Position numbers and translations under genes: made by a program. From the NCBI GenBank assembly GCA_035503615.1, contig DATJTI010000032.1:31111-95110 (forward strand): a stretch of 64,000 nt of DNA, given 5' to 3'. Below are positions 1-10,838 of the stretch, piece after piece. Numbering within the stretch: position 1 is the stretch's first letter; each line of letters begins with the position of its first letter. Origin of the DNA: AP-15 sp035503615. GTDB lineage: Bacteria; Pseudomonadota; Alphaproteobacteria; ATCC43930; CGMCC-115725. The notes below the pieces were generated by a model that saw only the letters and a program-made list of their open reading frames with translations, did not search any database and had not been told where the DNA came from.

Positions 1-137
1 AGAACCGCATTCGAAACCAACCGCTGCCGTTCCGTTCCGGCGTGGTCGGGCTGACTGGTCTTTCTGCCCCTGCCCCGTTGCGGTCCTTGCTCAGCACGAA
101 AGGCCGCGGGCGATCACAAATAAGTAACGCGCCTGTG

Positions 138-1112
138 TCACCGCAATCCGGCAACCTCGGCGTAGGCCCTCAGCTCGCGTTCGACATCGTAACCACTGGT
201 CCCGAAGATGATGCCGGTGGCGCCGCCGGCCTCCAGCCGGGCGAGCCGTTCGCGCAACTCCTCGCGGGTGCCGGTGAAGGTCGTCTGTTTGGCGGCAGAT
301 ACGTCGACCAGCGCGTCATGACCGTTGGAAACATCGAGGTTATGACCGCGGTGAACCGATAGGTGACGGATTTTTTCGTCCACCCGTTCGACGCTGGCCA
401 GCCACGCCGCGCCGTTCGGCAGCGCTTTCACGCTTTCCGGATCGGTCGTGAACCGGTGGTGATAGGCAAGTGCTACGAGCGGTTTGACGGCCGTCGCGGC
501 GCGCGGCGCGGTGACGTCCTCGCCATCATCGAGGACCGTGCCGCTGGTCGACACGAGACAGGTCTCAAACCCTTCAGCCGGACCGCCGAGGGAAATCAGG
601 CCGTCGGCAATCTCTTTGGCGAGTGCGCGGGCCCTGGGGCCTTGGCCTGCCATGTAGACCGGCACGCTGATCGGCCGGTCGGGCAGCCAGCCGTCGGACG
701 CGAGGAACTGGGCGAGACCGCCGTCGATGTCCGCGACCTCGCCGCGCAGCAAGGCTTTGACCTGCATGATATGCGTGCGCATGCTGGCCAATGTCAGGGG
801 CTTCTGGCCCATCCCGGCACGGCCGGTGAAACCGGTGCCGAACCCGACCATCAGGCGTCCGGGTGCTATCTGCTCGAGGGTCGCGATGGCCGAGGCCTGC
901 GCCATCGGGTGGCGGTAGCTCGGGATCAGCACGGAAGGGCCGAATTTGAGGCGCTTCGTCTTTTCGGCGATGCGGGCGAGCGTGACCCAGATGTTGTGGC
1001 CGAAGGCGGGAACCTCGGGGCACCAGACCGCACGAAAGCCCAGCTCTTCGGCAAGGATCGCATATTCGACGGTTCGGGGGCCGGGCGGCAGCCGGAAATC
1101 ATAGGTCAGCAC
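138..1112 (-). CDS. LLM-class flavin-dependent oxidoreductase (luciferase-like)
   Basis: This 324-residue protein belongs by sequence to the bacterial luciferase-like monooxygenase superfamily, which uses reduced flavin (FMN or F420) in a TIM barrel. The N-terminus lacks a signal peptide and the family pattern is visible: the AEELGFRAVWCPEV segment near residue 22 (flavin-side strand), the RLKFGPSVLIPSYRHP segment (residues ~54-69), and GRLMVGFGTGF near residue 85. The start is GTG at 1112, directly before LTYDF. It lies 9 bp downstream of an SDR gene on the same strand and probably shares an operon with it and with the amidohydrolase, suggesting catabolism of an organic compound. The substrate cannot be inferred. 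Length is normal for the family. Confidence 0.85.
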   Translation of the reverse strand: MLTYDFRLPPGPRTVEYAILAEELGFRAVWCPEVPAFGHNIWVTLARIAEKTKRLKFGPSVLIPSYRHPMAQASAIATLEQIAPGRLMVGFGTGFTGRAGMGQKPLTLASMRTHIMQVKALLRGEVADIDGGLAQFLASDGWLPDRPISVPVYMAGQGPRARALAKEIADGLISLGGPAEGFETCLVSTSGTVLDDGEDVTAPRAATAVKPLVALAYHHRFTTDPESVKALPNGAAWLASVERVDEKIRHLSVHRGHNLDVSNGHDALVDVSAAKQTTFTGTREELRERLARLEAGGATGIIFGTSGYDVERELRAYAEVAGLR

Positions 1113-1121
1113 GGGCGTTCC

Positions 1122-1898
1122 TCACAGCGCCGTCATACCGCCATCCACGAACAAGAGGGCACCGGTGACGTAGGAGGCATCGTCGGAGGCCAAAAACAGG
1201 ATCGCGGCGGCGACCTCCTCGGCCCTGCCCGGGCGCTTCAGCATGGTGCCTTGTGCGGCCTTGGCGTTATATTGCTCGACGGTTTCGCCCGCCGCTGCGA
1301 TGCGGCGCTGATGGAACGGCGTGAAGATCGGGCCAGGGCCGACGGCGTTCACCCGGATGCCCTCCGGCGAGTGGTCGGCGGCAAGCGCCCGCGTCAAGCC
1401 TGCAATCGCGGCCTTGGTGGTGTCGTACTGCAGGTTGCCGCCGCCGGCGACGACGGAACGTACCGAGGCGACGTTGACGATGGCGCCGCCCTGGTTGCGG
1501 CGCATCAGCGGAACCGCCGCCTTGGCACAGAAGACGTAGCTCATCAGATTGACGTTGAGGATCTCGTCCCAGCTCGCGGCATTCGCCTCGTCGACCTTCT
1601 CGTATTTGCGGATGCCGGCATTGTTGATGAGGATGTCGAGATGCCCGAACTTTTGCGCGGCACCGTTGACGAAGTCGAGGCATGCGGCCTCGGTACCGAC
1701 GTCGGCGTGCGTAAAGGCGACCTTGGCGCCGGCGGCCTCGAGCTCGGCCGACACCCGCCGGCCGCGCTCACCGTCCCGATCGCAGAACGCCACGCTGGCA
1801 CCCTCGGCAACGAAACGCCTGACCGTAGCCTCGCCGATTCCCGACGCCCCGCCGGTCACCGCTGCGACCTTGCCGTCGAGCCTTCCCATGTTTGCCAT
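1122..1898 (-). CDS. SDR family NAD(P)-dependent oxidoreductase
   Basis: A 258-residue classical short-chain dehydrogenase/reductase. The Rossmann glycine motif TGGASGIG is at residues 15-22, the NNAG motif at 92-95, and the catalytic set is S145 (NVAS), Y158 and K162 (YxxxK in YDTTK). Asp40 after the second beta strand (FCDRD) suggests NAD(H) rather than NADP(H) preference, which is inference. The C-terminal VTGALLFVDGG pattern is typical of intact family members. ATG at 1898 is used; a second ATG three codons in is equally possible. It sits between the amidohydrolase and the luciferase-like gene on the minus strand, so it is probably one step of the same catabolic route. Substrate unknown. 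Confidence 0.9.
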   Translation of the reverse strand: MANMGRLDGKVAAVTGGASGIGEATVRRFVAEGASVAFCDRDGERGRRVSAELEAAGAKVAFTHADVGTEAACLDFVNGAAQKFGHLDILINNAGIRKYEKVDEANAASWDEILNVNLMSYVFCAKAAVPLMRRNQGGAIVNVASVRSVVAGGGNLQYDTTKAAIAGLTRALAADHSPEGIRVNAVGPGPIFTPFHQRRIAAAGETVEQYNAKAAQGTMLKRPGRAEEVAAAILFLASDDASYVTGALLFVDGGMTAL

Positions 1899-1977
1899 GT
1901 TTCACTGCATTGCGAAACGCGCGTCCACGATACGCCAGATCCACCCGGCGAAGCACCGCCTTGTTAGCCCGCTGACG

Positions 1978-3030
1978 TTACACTGGTACTGGCATCAGCG
2001 CCGGCAGCTGATACAACTGCCGCACGTTGTCTCGTAGCAACCGTGCCTGCGTCTCTTCCGACAGGTGCCCCAGGTCTCGGGTGATGACGTTCCAGGATTT
2101 GGGCCACGTCGAATTCGGATGGGGGTAGTCGTTGGACCACATCAGATTGCTGGCCCCCCAGGCGTCGAAGATCCAGCGGGCCGGGGGATCGTTGAAGAAC
2201 GTGGCGTAGCACTGACGAGCGAAGTACTCACTCGGAAACATCTTGAGCGGCGAATCCAGATTTCCCCGACCCCAGTACTTGTCGTACTGCGTCAGGTAAA
2301 AGGGAATCCAGCTCACTTCGTTCTCCACCAGCACGAATTTGAGCCGTGGATAGCGCTCCAGCACACCCGTCATGATCAGGTCGGACATGGCGTTGGAGGC
2401 GTAGAGCAGCTTGGTGTTCACGGCGCTGCGCATGGTCTCGAAGGCTTGGCGTCGGCCGCTCGGGTTTATCGGGCGCGGCCAAGGGAAGGGCTGGCCGGTG
2501 AGGATGTGGAGGCTGATGGGCACCTCCAGATCCTGGGCCGCCGCCCATAGGCGCTCATAGTGGTTGGTGGCGAAGGAAAGCTCCGGCGGCGGTGCCTGCC
2601 ACACCAGTGCCCCGCGCAGCCCGGCCTTCCGGCAACGCTCCAGCTCCGCCACCCCATGGTCAATGTTGTAGGTGGAAATGCAGGACACACCATAGAGGCG
2701 ATTGGGAGCTATCGAGCAATACTCCAGAATCCAGTCATTGTAGGCGCGAAAGCACGCCTCCTGCAGAGCGGCGTCCTCGAGTCCGAACAGGTTCATGGCG
2801 AAGCTCGGATAGAGCACCTCGCCGCTGACCCCGTCCACCGCCATCTCCTTCACCCGTTCACGGGGGTCCCATCCGCCCGCATGGGCCTGAAAGAGGCCGC
2901 CGACCTCCCGCTCGGGAAACACCGGGGCCTGGTCTTTGAAGGCTGCCGGCAGCCGCTTCTCCCAAAAGTGCGGGTCCTCAATGATGTGCGAGTCTGCTGA
3001 GATCAGCAGCTGTTCACCAGCCGATGCCAT
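1978..3030 (-). CDS. Amidohydrolase family protein (metal-dependent hydrolase/decarboxylase-like)
   Basis: A 350-residue protein of the amidohydrolase-related (Amidohydro_2) family, a TIM-barrel metalloenzyme group that includes ACMS decarboxylase and resorcylate decarboxylases. It begins with the metal-binding D-x-H (ISADSHIIEDP, residues 10-20), has an internal ILTGQPFP histidine segment, and near the C-terminus carries SNDYPHPNSTWP, whose Asp is the usual conserved metal/catalytic residue. There is no signal peptide, so it is cytoplasmic. It is the first gene of the minus-strand trio with the SDR and luciferase-like genes, which fits a ring- or side-chain-cleavage pathway. The precise reaction (hydrolysis or decarboxylation) is not determinable. 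Confidence 0.85.
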   Translation of the reverse strand: MASAGEQLLISADSHIIEDPHFWEKRLPAAFKDQAPVFPEREVGGLFQAHAGGWDPRERVKEMAVDGVSGEVLYPSFAMNLFGLEDAALQEACFRAYNDWILEYCSIAPNRLYGVSCISTYNIDHGVAELERCRKAGLRGALVWQAPPPELSFATNHYERLWAAAQDLEVPISLHILTGQPFPWPRPINPSGRRQAFETMRSAVNTKLLYASNAMSDLIMTGVLERYPRLKFVLVENEVSWIPFYLTQYDKYWGRGNLDSPLKMFPSEYFARQCYATFFNDPPARWIFDAWGASNLMWSNDYPHPNSTWPKSWNVITRDLGHLSEETQARLLRDNVRQLYQLPALMPVPV

Positions 3031-3531
3031 GATTTCACCTCATAGTCCCTTGGCCTGTCCTCACGAAGGCCGCAGCATGCGACCCTCCATTCGCGTCATC
3101 GGGGCGCCAAAGCGCCCTGGCTTCACATCCGGTTCGACGGCGGCGGCATCGTCCGCTCGAGATGTTGCGAGGTATAATCGGTGTTGCGCCCTCCGCGAAG
3201 AAAGATCACCTCCTCACTCGCTGCCCTTCGAAGATCAGCCGCTGCCGGAATTCGGCGGCCCGCTCCTGGCGGACCTCGCGGGCATGGTGCAGCCCCCGCG
3301 CCTGCGATACCGGATCGGCCATCCTCCCCCTACTCCGCTGCTCCAGGCCTTTGCCGGGGCAGGCTCTGTCCCGCCATTATCGCGAACCGGTTGTTGGCGA
3401 TTTTTGGCAACCATGTCCGGCCGCTTGAAGAAGATCCTCGCCCGCACCCCCGGCGCGGATTGCCGCGTAGCCGACCCGGGCGCGTGTGCCTTCGCGGCCC
3501 CAGGAGTGCCGGCGAATGCCGGAACACCGGG
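3031..3531. other. Intergenic region without a supported gene
   Basis: About 500 bp lies between the amidohydrolase start and the regulator stop. Short frames exist on both strands but have no recognisable domain. The minus strand near 3205-3320 encodes a helix-like charged stretch ending in a stop, which might be a decayed gene remnant; that is weak. The only clear structure is the small palindrome at 3505-3526. The promoter of the minus-strand catabolic trio should lie near 3031-3150, but no convincing -35/-10 pair was seen. Confidence 0.4.
3505..3526. repeat. Short palindrome resembling one arm of the glyS repeat element
   Basis: CCGGC-GAAT-GCCGG (3509-3522) forms a perfect 5-bp stem with a 4-base loop, just beyond the regulator stop codon. 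It resembles an arm of the palindromic element in glyS (a short G/C stem around a GAAT/GAAC/GAAA-type loop, followed by A-rich then CC). It may be a half copy of that repeat family or a terminator for the regulator; no T-run follows. Confidence 0.4.
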
Positions 3532-4611
3532 CTAGCCGATGACATCGCTGACATTCGAAACCTCGCCGGCCCGCGAGGTGTCGTAGCCCGGAATGCTGTG
3601 CACTTGTTCAGCAAATTCCTGCGACTTGAGGCTCCCGACGATCGCCTCGACATCGGCCCGCTCGATCGTCTCGCGCTTGCCGAGCAGGTAGTAGTCCTCC
3701 ACGAACAGCGGAATAAAATCGAGCTTCAGCTGCCGCGCGGCCGCCTCGATGCCGACGCCGACATCGGCAACCCCGCTCGCGATTGTGGTGGCAACCGCGA
3801 GATGCGTGAACTCCTCGGTATAGTAACCGTTGATCTGCGCGCGATCGATGCCTTGTTCCTGCAGCATGCGCTCGACCGCGAGATGCGTGCCCGAACCGCG
3901 CTGCCGGTTGATGAAGCGGGCGCCTTGATCGGCGATGTCCTGCAGGGTCCGGATGCCGAGCGGATTGTCGGGCGCAACGAGCAAGCCCTGGTTGCGACGC
4001 ACGAAATGGATGACGCGTTGCGCGCGGGGCTTGAGCCATGGCTCGTATTTGCGCAGGATGTCGCGGCCGAGCGCGCCTTCGGGGATGTGAAATCCGGCCA
4101 GCTCGCAGCGGTTCTTGCACAGTGCCACCACGCTTTCGAGGCTCCCGACAAAGCGCACGTCGAGCTTCGGCCCCGGCCGTGTGCGCAGGAATTCGCGGAG
4201 TTCGGCGAGCACGAGGTCGTGACTTGCAAACATCGTCAGGCCCGGATTGGGCTCCTTCAGAACCTCGTTCAGCTCGTGCTCGATCTCCGACGCGGCACTT
4301 TCGAGATGCGGGGTCAGCCGCGCGCTGATCCGTTGGCGAATCCACAGCAGGCGCTCACCCAGCTCGGTGAGCCTGGTGCCGCGACCCTGCTCCTTGCTCA
4401 CCAGCGGTTGTCCCATGCGCTCGGACCAGGCGTTGATCAGTCCCCATGCTTGTCGATAAGGCACGCCGACGCGCGCGGTGGCTTCCGTCAGCTTGCCGGT
4501 GTTCTTGATCGCTTCCAGGAGCGCAAACAGCTCGGGATCGATCGGCTTTCTCGGCTGATGCCTGGTCTTCCAGACAAGATCGAGATCGAGCGTTGGACGG
4601 ATATCGGCCAT
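3532..4611 (-). CDS. ModE-type HTH regulator with periplasmic-binding-protein-like domain (FdsR-like)
   Basis: This 359-residue regulator is divergent from the formate dehydrogenase operon. Residues ~25-95 form a ModE/LysR-like winged helix (LLEAIKNTGKLTEATARVGV, then YRQAWGLINAW). Residues ~125-345 form a substrate-binding domain like the molybdate-binding COG1910 proteins (FASHDLVLAELREFL, QRGSGTHLAVERML, GVADVGVGIEAAARQLKL). This fusion is often found beside molybdoenzyme genes, so a role in regulating fds expression in response to molybdate or another small ligand is likely, though inferred. The ATG at 4611-4609 sits inside an inverted repeat (4610-4629), which suggests autoregulation. 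No signal peptide, so the binding domain acts in the cytoplasm. Confidence 0.88.
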   Translation of the reverse strand: MADIRPTLDLDLVWKTRHQPRKPIDPELFALLEAIKNTGKLTEATARVGVPYRQAWGLINAWSERMGQPLVSKEQGRGTRLTELGERLLWIRQRISARLTPHLESAASEIEHELNEVLKEPNPGLTMFASHDLVLAELREFLRTRPGPKLDVRFVGSLESVVALCKNRCELAGFHIPEGALGRDILRKYEPWLKPRAQRVIHFVRRNQGLLVAPDNPLGIRTLQDIADQGARFINRQRGSGTHLAVERMLQEQGIDRAQINGYYTEEFTHLAVATTIASGVADVGVGIEAAARQLKLDFIPLFVEDYYLLGKRETIERADVEAIVGSLKSQEFAEQVHSIPGYDTSRAGEVSNVSDVIG

Positions 4612-4629
4612 ATGCCTTTTTTTGCATAT
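4610..4629. promoter_or_regulatory. Inverted repeat overlapping the regulator start (candidate operator)
   Basis: ATATGC (4610-4615) and GCATAT (4624-4629) form a perfect 6-bp inverted repeat separated by 8 T-rich bases. It overlaps the start codon of the ModE-type regulator and faces the fds operon. AT-rich palindromes are typical ModE-family targets, so this is a good candidate autoregulatory site. Binding is inference. Confidence 0.5.
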
Positions 4630-4655
4630 TGAAAGCGAAGCGGCGGGGATTTTTT

Positions 4656-4670
4656 ATTAGCGCAGCTAAT
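4656..4670. promoter_or_regulatory. Inverted repeat in the regulator/fds divergent promoter region
   Basis: ATTAGC (4656-4661) and GCTAAT (4665-4670) form a perfect inverted repeat with a 3-base spacer, in the middle of the 118-bp divergent region. A smaller palindrome ACATATGT follows at 4681-4688, and a CATAAT hexamer at 4698-4703 could be an fdsG -10 box. The region is visibly AT-rich compared with its surroundings. Confidence 0.45.
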
Positions 4671-4729
4671 GCCTCCGGAAACATATGTGTAATTTCGCAT
4701 AATCGGCGCCCGGAGACCAGGAGATCGTC

Positions 4730-5199
4730 GTGGCCTCGCATGCACCGTGGAGTTCGGACGCCGCCCGCGCCATCATCATCGCCAAGAGCGCGATGCCGGG
4801 CGCGCTGTTGCCCATTCTCCACGCCTTGCAGGAAGAGTTCGGCTATATCGACCGCCAGGCCGAGCCGCTGATCGCCGGCATCCTCAACCTGTCGCGCGCG
4901 GAAGTGCACGGTGTCGTGACATTCTATCACGATTTCCGCGACAAGGCGGCCGGGCGCCACGTGCTCAAGCTCTGCCGCGCCGAATCCTGCCAGGCGCGCG
5001 GCAGCGAGGCGCTGGCGGCACGGGCGCAAGCGCGGCTCGGCATCGCATTCGGGGCCACCACCGCGGATGGCCGAATGACGCTCGAACCGGTCTATTGCCT
5101 CGGGCTGTGCCCGGTGTCGCCGGCCGCGATGCTCGACGGAAAAGTCGTCGCACGACTGGATGCGGCCGGGCTCGACGCAATGCTGGCGGAGGCCGGCTG

Positions 5200-5200
<1 letters not shown>
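4730..5200 (+). CDS. fdsG: NAD-dependent formate dehydrogenase gamma subunit
   Basis: FdsG is the small [2Fe-2S] subunit of soluble NAD-dependent formate dehydrogenase, related to NuoE of complex I; it passes electrons within the FdsABG complex. The 156-residue protein has the thioredoxin-like ferredoxin cysteines: C82 and C87 (CRAESC), then C123 and C127 (CLGLC), matching the C-x4-C and C-x3-C NuoE pattern. The N-terminal helical part (LLPILHALQEEFGYI) is also typical. The start is GTG at 4730, with an AGGAG-type ribosome site at ~4719-4723. It is first in the operon, and its stop overlaps the fdsB start by one base (TGATG). Confidence 0.95.
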
Positions 5201-6769
<1,569 letters not shown>

Positions 6770-6798
<29 letters not shown>

Positions 6799-9643
6799 GA
6801 TCGATTACGGCACGCCGAAATCGAAGGCGGAAAAAACCGTCACGCTGACGATCGACGGCCAGCCGGTGACCGCGCGCGAAGGTACCTCGATCATGCGCGC
6901 GGCGATCGAAGCCGGAACCGAAATTCCGAAACTGTGCGCGACCGACATGCTCGAGGCGTTCGGCTCCTGCCGGCTCTGCCTGGTCGAGATCGAGGGCCGC
7001 GCCGGCACGCCCGCCTCCTGCACGACACCGGTCGCCGAGGGCATTGTGGTCCGCACCCGGAGCGAGCGGCTCGACCGCATCCGCAAAGGCGTGATGGAGC
7101 TCTATGCCTCCGACCACTCGATCACCTCGCTCGACCGCTCGAACGGAGATAACAAACACCTCCCGCTGCTCGATCTCGCCGAAGCGGTCGGCCTCGACGA
7201 GGTGCGCTATGGCTTCGCCGACGCGCATCATCCCGATCCCGGCATCGACGCTTCCAACCCGTATTTCATCTACGATCCGGCGAAATGCATCGTCTGCTCG
7301 CGCTGCGTGCGCGCCTGCGAGGAGGTACAGGGCACCTTTGCGCTGACCATTTCCGGCCGCGGCTTTGCGTCGATCGTCTCGGCCGGCATGAACGAGCCGT
7401 TTCTCGAATCGGAATGCGTGTCCTGCGGCGCCTGTGTGCAGGCCTGCCCGACCGGCTCGCTGATCGAGAAGAGCAAGCTCGCCGCGCTTGAAGCCGACAC
7501 GCCGGCCGACCGCGCGGTGGTGACGACCTGCGCCTATTGCGGTGTCGGCTGCTCGTTCACGGCCGAGATGCGCGGCGAAGAGGTCGTGCGCATGGTGCCG
7601 TACAAGGACGGCAAGGCCAATCACGGCCATTCCTGCGTCAAGGGCCGATTTGCCTGGGCCTATGCCAGCCATCGCGACCGCATCCTCACACCGATGCTGC
7701 GCGAGCGGATCAGCGATCCGTGGCGCGAGGTGTCGTGGGACGAGGCGATTGCTCGCGTCGCTTCCGAATTCAAGCGCATCCAGGCAAAACACGGTCGCGG
7801 CGCGATCGGCGGCATCACCTCGTCGCGCTGCACCGACGAGGAGACCTTTCTCGTGCAGAAGCTGGTGCGCGGCGGCTTTGGCAACAACAATGTCGACACC
7901 TGCGCGCGGGTGTGTCACTCGCCGACCGGCTATGGCCTGTCCAATACCTTTGGCACCTCGGCCGGCACTCAGGATTTCGACTCGGTCGAGCATGCCGATG
8001 TCGTCATCCTGATGGGCGCCAACCCGACCGATGCCCACCCGGTGTTCGCCTCGCGGCTGAAGAAGCGGCTGCGCGAGGGCGCCAGGCTGATCGTCATCGA
8101 CCCGCGGGCGATCGACCTCGTCCGCACCCCGCATATCGAGGCGGCCTATCACCTGCCGCTCCTGCCCGGCACCAATGTCGCGATGCTGACCGCACTCGCC
8201 CATGTCGTCGTCACCGAGGGCCTGGTCGACGAGACCTTTGTGCGCGAGCGCTGCGAGATCGACGCCTTTGAACATTGGGCCGAGTTTGTCTCACAGCCGC
8301 GCAACAGCCCCGAGGCGGTCGCCCTGATCACCGGGGTGCCGGCCGAGACCATCCGCAAGGCGGCACGGCTCTATGCCACCGGCGGCAATGGCGCCATCTA
8401 TTACGGTCTCGGTGTCACCGAGCACAGCCAGGGCTCGACGGCGGTGATGGCCATCGCCAATCTCGCAATGGCCACCGGCAATATCGGCCGGCCCGGCGTG
8501 GGCGTGAACCCGATGCGCGGGCAGAACAACGTGCAGGGCTCATGCGACATGGGGTCGTTCCCGCACGAGCTGTCCGGCTATCGCCATATCTCGATCGACG
8601 CCAGCCGCGGGTTGTTCGAGCAGGATTGGGGCGTGACCCTCGACAAGGAGCCGGGCCTGCGCATCCCCAACATGCTCGACGCCGCCGTCGACGGCAGCTT
8701 CAAGGGCCTCTACATCCAGGGCGAGGACATCCTCCAATCCGACCCGGACACCAAGCACGTCGCCGCCGGCCTTGCCGCCATGGAATGCGTCGTCGTGCAG
8801 GATCTGTTCCTCAACGAGACCGCGAATTACGCCCATGTCTTTCTGCCCGGCTCGACTTTCCTCGAAAAGGACGGCACCTTCATCAATGCCGAACGCCGCA
8901 TCCAGCTCGTGCGCAAGGTCATGGAGCCGAGGAACGGCTATGCCGATTGGGAGATCACCTGCATGATCGCCAACGCCATAGGCTATCCGATGGTCTATAA
9001 CCATCCCTCAGAGATCATGGACGAAATCGCCAGGTTGACGCCGACCTTCGCCGGCGTGTCGTTCAAGCTGCTCGACGAGGTCGGCTCGGTGCAGTGGCCG
9101 TGCAACGAGAACGCGCCGCTCGGCACCCCGGTCATGCACGTCAACGGCTTTGTGCGCGGCAAGGGCAAGTTTCTCGTCACCGAATATGTCGCGACCGACG
9201 AGAAGGTCGGCCCCCGCTTCCCGCTTTTGCTCACCACCGGCCGCATCCTCACCCAGTACAATGTCGGCGCGCAGACGCGGCGCACCGACAATGTGGTTTG
9301 GCACGAGGAGGATCGGCTCGAAATCCATCCGCACGATGCCGAAGAACGCGGCATCCGCGATGGCGACTGGGTCAAGATCGCCAGCCGCTCGGGCGAGACG
9401 ACATTGCGCGCGCTGATCACGCAGCGGGTGGCGACCGGTGTCGTCTACACGACATTCCATCATCCCGACACGCAGGCCAATGTGGTCACCACCGACTTCT
9501 CCGACTGGGCCACCAACTGCCCCGAATACAAGGTGACGGCGGTGCAGGTATCGCCATCCAACGGGCCGACGCGATGGCAGGAGGACTACAACATTTTGGC
9601 GCGGCGAAGCCGCCGGATCGCTGCCGCCGACGCCGCGGAGTAG
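6770..9643 (+). CDS. fdsA: NAD-dependent formate dehydrogenase alpha (molybdenum) subunit
   Basis: FdsA is the catalytic subunit, oxidising formate to CO2 at a bis-MGD molybdenum centre. The 957 residues show, in order: a NuoG-like N-terminal [2Fe-2S] ferredoxin domain (FGSCRLCLVEIEG), a His-Cys segment (YASDHSITSL), two [4Fe-4S] motifs (CIVCSRCVRACEE and CVSCGACVQACPTGS), the molybdopterin-domain [4Fe-4S] ligands (TCAYCGVGCSF), and the active-site cysteine-histidine pair in ARVCHSPTGYG. The C-terminal MopB-binding domain (LTTGRILTQYNVGAQTRR) is complete. GTG at 6770 is preceded by GAAGGAG. It follows FdsB with a 29-bp overlap and is 3 bp upstream of fdhD. The Cys rather than Sec at the active site is normal for this class. 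Confidence 0.96.
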
Positions 9644-9646
9644 GCT

Positions 9647-10468
9647 TTGCTGGGCCCAACCCGCACAGTCGAGCGGACGGCTTGGCGTGCCGGCGGGCTC
9701 GCCGTCGGCGAGCGTGTGGTTCCGGAAGAAACCGCGGTCGCATTCACTTACAACGGCGCGTCCTATGCGGTGATGATGGCGACACCGCAGGACCTCGAAG
9801 ACTTTGCGTTCGGCTTCAGCCTGACCGAGGGGATCATCGCATCGCCCGGCGACGTCGATTCGCTCGAAATCGTCGAACAATCGAACGGTCTCGAGCTCCG
9901 GATGTACTTGACGGAGCCGCACGCGACCACGTTTCACGAGCGCCGCCGCTATCTCGCCGGCCCGGCCGGCTGCGGCCTCTGCGGCATCGAATCATTGAGC
10001 GAAGCGATGCGCCAACCGCTTGCGGTGAGCGACGAATCACGAGTGACGCCGATCGAAATCATGGCCGCGCTCAACGCCTTGCACGCCCGGCAAGCGATCA
10101 ACCGGATCACCCACGCCGTGCATGGCGCGGCCTTCTACCGCAAAGGTAGCGGACTGCTCGCGTTGCGCGAAGACATCGGCCGCCACAACGCGCTCGACAA
10201 GCTCGCCGGCGCGCTGGCAAGACGGGGCATTCGCGGCAGAAGCGGCATCGGCATCCTGACCAGCCGGCTGTCGGTCGAACTGGTGCAAAAGGCGGCCGCG
10301 ATCGGCATCCCGGTTCTGGTCGCAGTGTCGGCGCCGACGACCTTGGCGATTCGCACCGCCGAAGCCTCGGGGATCACGCTCGTCGCAGTGGCTCGCAACG
10401 ACGGCTTCGAAATCTTCACGCACCGACAGCGCATCGAAGAAGAACAGGCGGCCCATGCCTTCATCTGA
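9647..10468 (+). CDS. fdhD: Formate dehydrogenase accessory sulfurtransferase FdhD
   Basis: FdhD (FdsC in fds operons) transfers sulfur from a cysteine desulfurase to the bis-MGD molybdenum cofactor and chaperones its insertion into the formate dehydrogenase. The 273-residue protein carries the conserved C-x-x-C active-site loop GCGLCG (C109 and C112), the EDIGRHNALDK motif, and the C-terminal TSRLSVELVQKAA segment. The likely start is TTG at 9647, three bases after the fdsA stop; no better ATG lies upstream. Its 3' end overlaps fdsD by 14 bp inside a 15-bp tandem repeat. Cytoplasmic. Confidence 0.95.
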   Translation: MLGPTRTVERTAWRAGGLAVGERVVPEETAVAFTYNGASYAVMMATPQDLEDFAFGFSLTEGIIASPGDVDSLEIVEQSNGLELRMYLTEPHATTFHERRRYLAGPAGCGLCGIESLSEAMRQPLAVSDESRVTPIEIMAALNALHARQAINRITHAVHGAAFYRKGSGLLALREDIGRHNALDKLAGALARRGIRGRSGIGILTSRLSVELVQKAAAIGIPVLVAVSAPTTLAIRTAEASGITLVAVARNDGFEIFTHRQRIEEEQAAHAFI

Positions 10469-10715
10469 CGAAACCTCATCTGACGAAAGTACGCACGCCA
10501 CCAATGACAAGTTGGTCTATATGGCCAACCAAATCGGCGCGTTCTTCAAGTCGCAGGATTTGGACACGGCGCCGGCCCGAACCGCGGACCATATCATCAA
10601 GTTCTGGGATCCACGCATGCGTCGGGAGATCATCGCCTACATCGATGCGGGCGGTGGCCGGCACCTCGATCCGGTGGCCCGACAGGCGATCGAAGCGCTC
10701 CGGCCGAAATCGTAG
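10455..10715 (+). CDS. fdsD: Formate dehydrogenase delta subunit
   Basis: FdsD is the small accessory subunit encoded last in fds operons and needed for stable, active FdsABG complex. The 86-residue product has the family core LVYMANQIGAFFKSQ, the segment FWDPRMRREIIAY and the C-terminal LDPVARQAIEAL. The N-terminus is unusual: residues ~3-12 read SSDETSSDES because of a 15-bp tandem duplication, so the true start could also lie a few codons downstream at the internal ATG of YMANQ, though that would be short. Overlaps fdhD by 14 bp, indicating translational coupling. Confidence 0.92.
   Translation: MPSSDETSSDESTHATNDKLVYMANQIGAFFKSQDLDTAPARTADHIIKFWDPRMRREIIAYIDAGGGRHLDPVARQAIEALRPKS
10461..10490 (+). 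repeat. 15-bp tandem duplication across the fdhD stop / fdsD N-terminus
   Basis: Two adjacent 15-bp copies (10461-10475 and 10476-10490) share TCATCTGACGAAA and differ only in the last two bases. The first copy contains the fdhD TGA. In fdsD the repeat is in frame and gives two SSDE-type units. Confidence 0.8.
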
Positions 10716-10838
10716 ACGGGCGCCATCGCAGCAGATGCCTCGCTCGGCGGCGGCGTGCGCCCGCCCGCTCCAAATCATGCATGCGCGGCACCGGCGGATA
10801 TGCGTAGATGGCGTCGCGCTGCCGCTGAGGACCGTGCC

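Noticed and set aside
363..1967. 534-codon plus-strand open frame opposite the luciferase-like and SDR genes
   Set aside because: Crosses two real minus-strand genes; no protein pattern.
3181..4632. 483-codon plus-strand open frame opposite the ModE-type regulator
   Set aside because: It is antisense to a well-supported regulator, rich in Arg/Pro/Leu and has no domain pattern; a GC-rich shadow frame.
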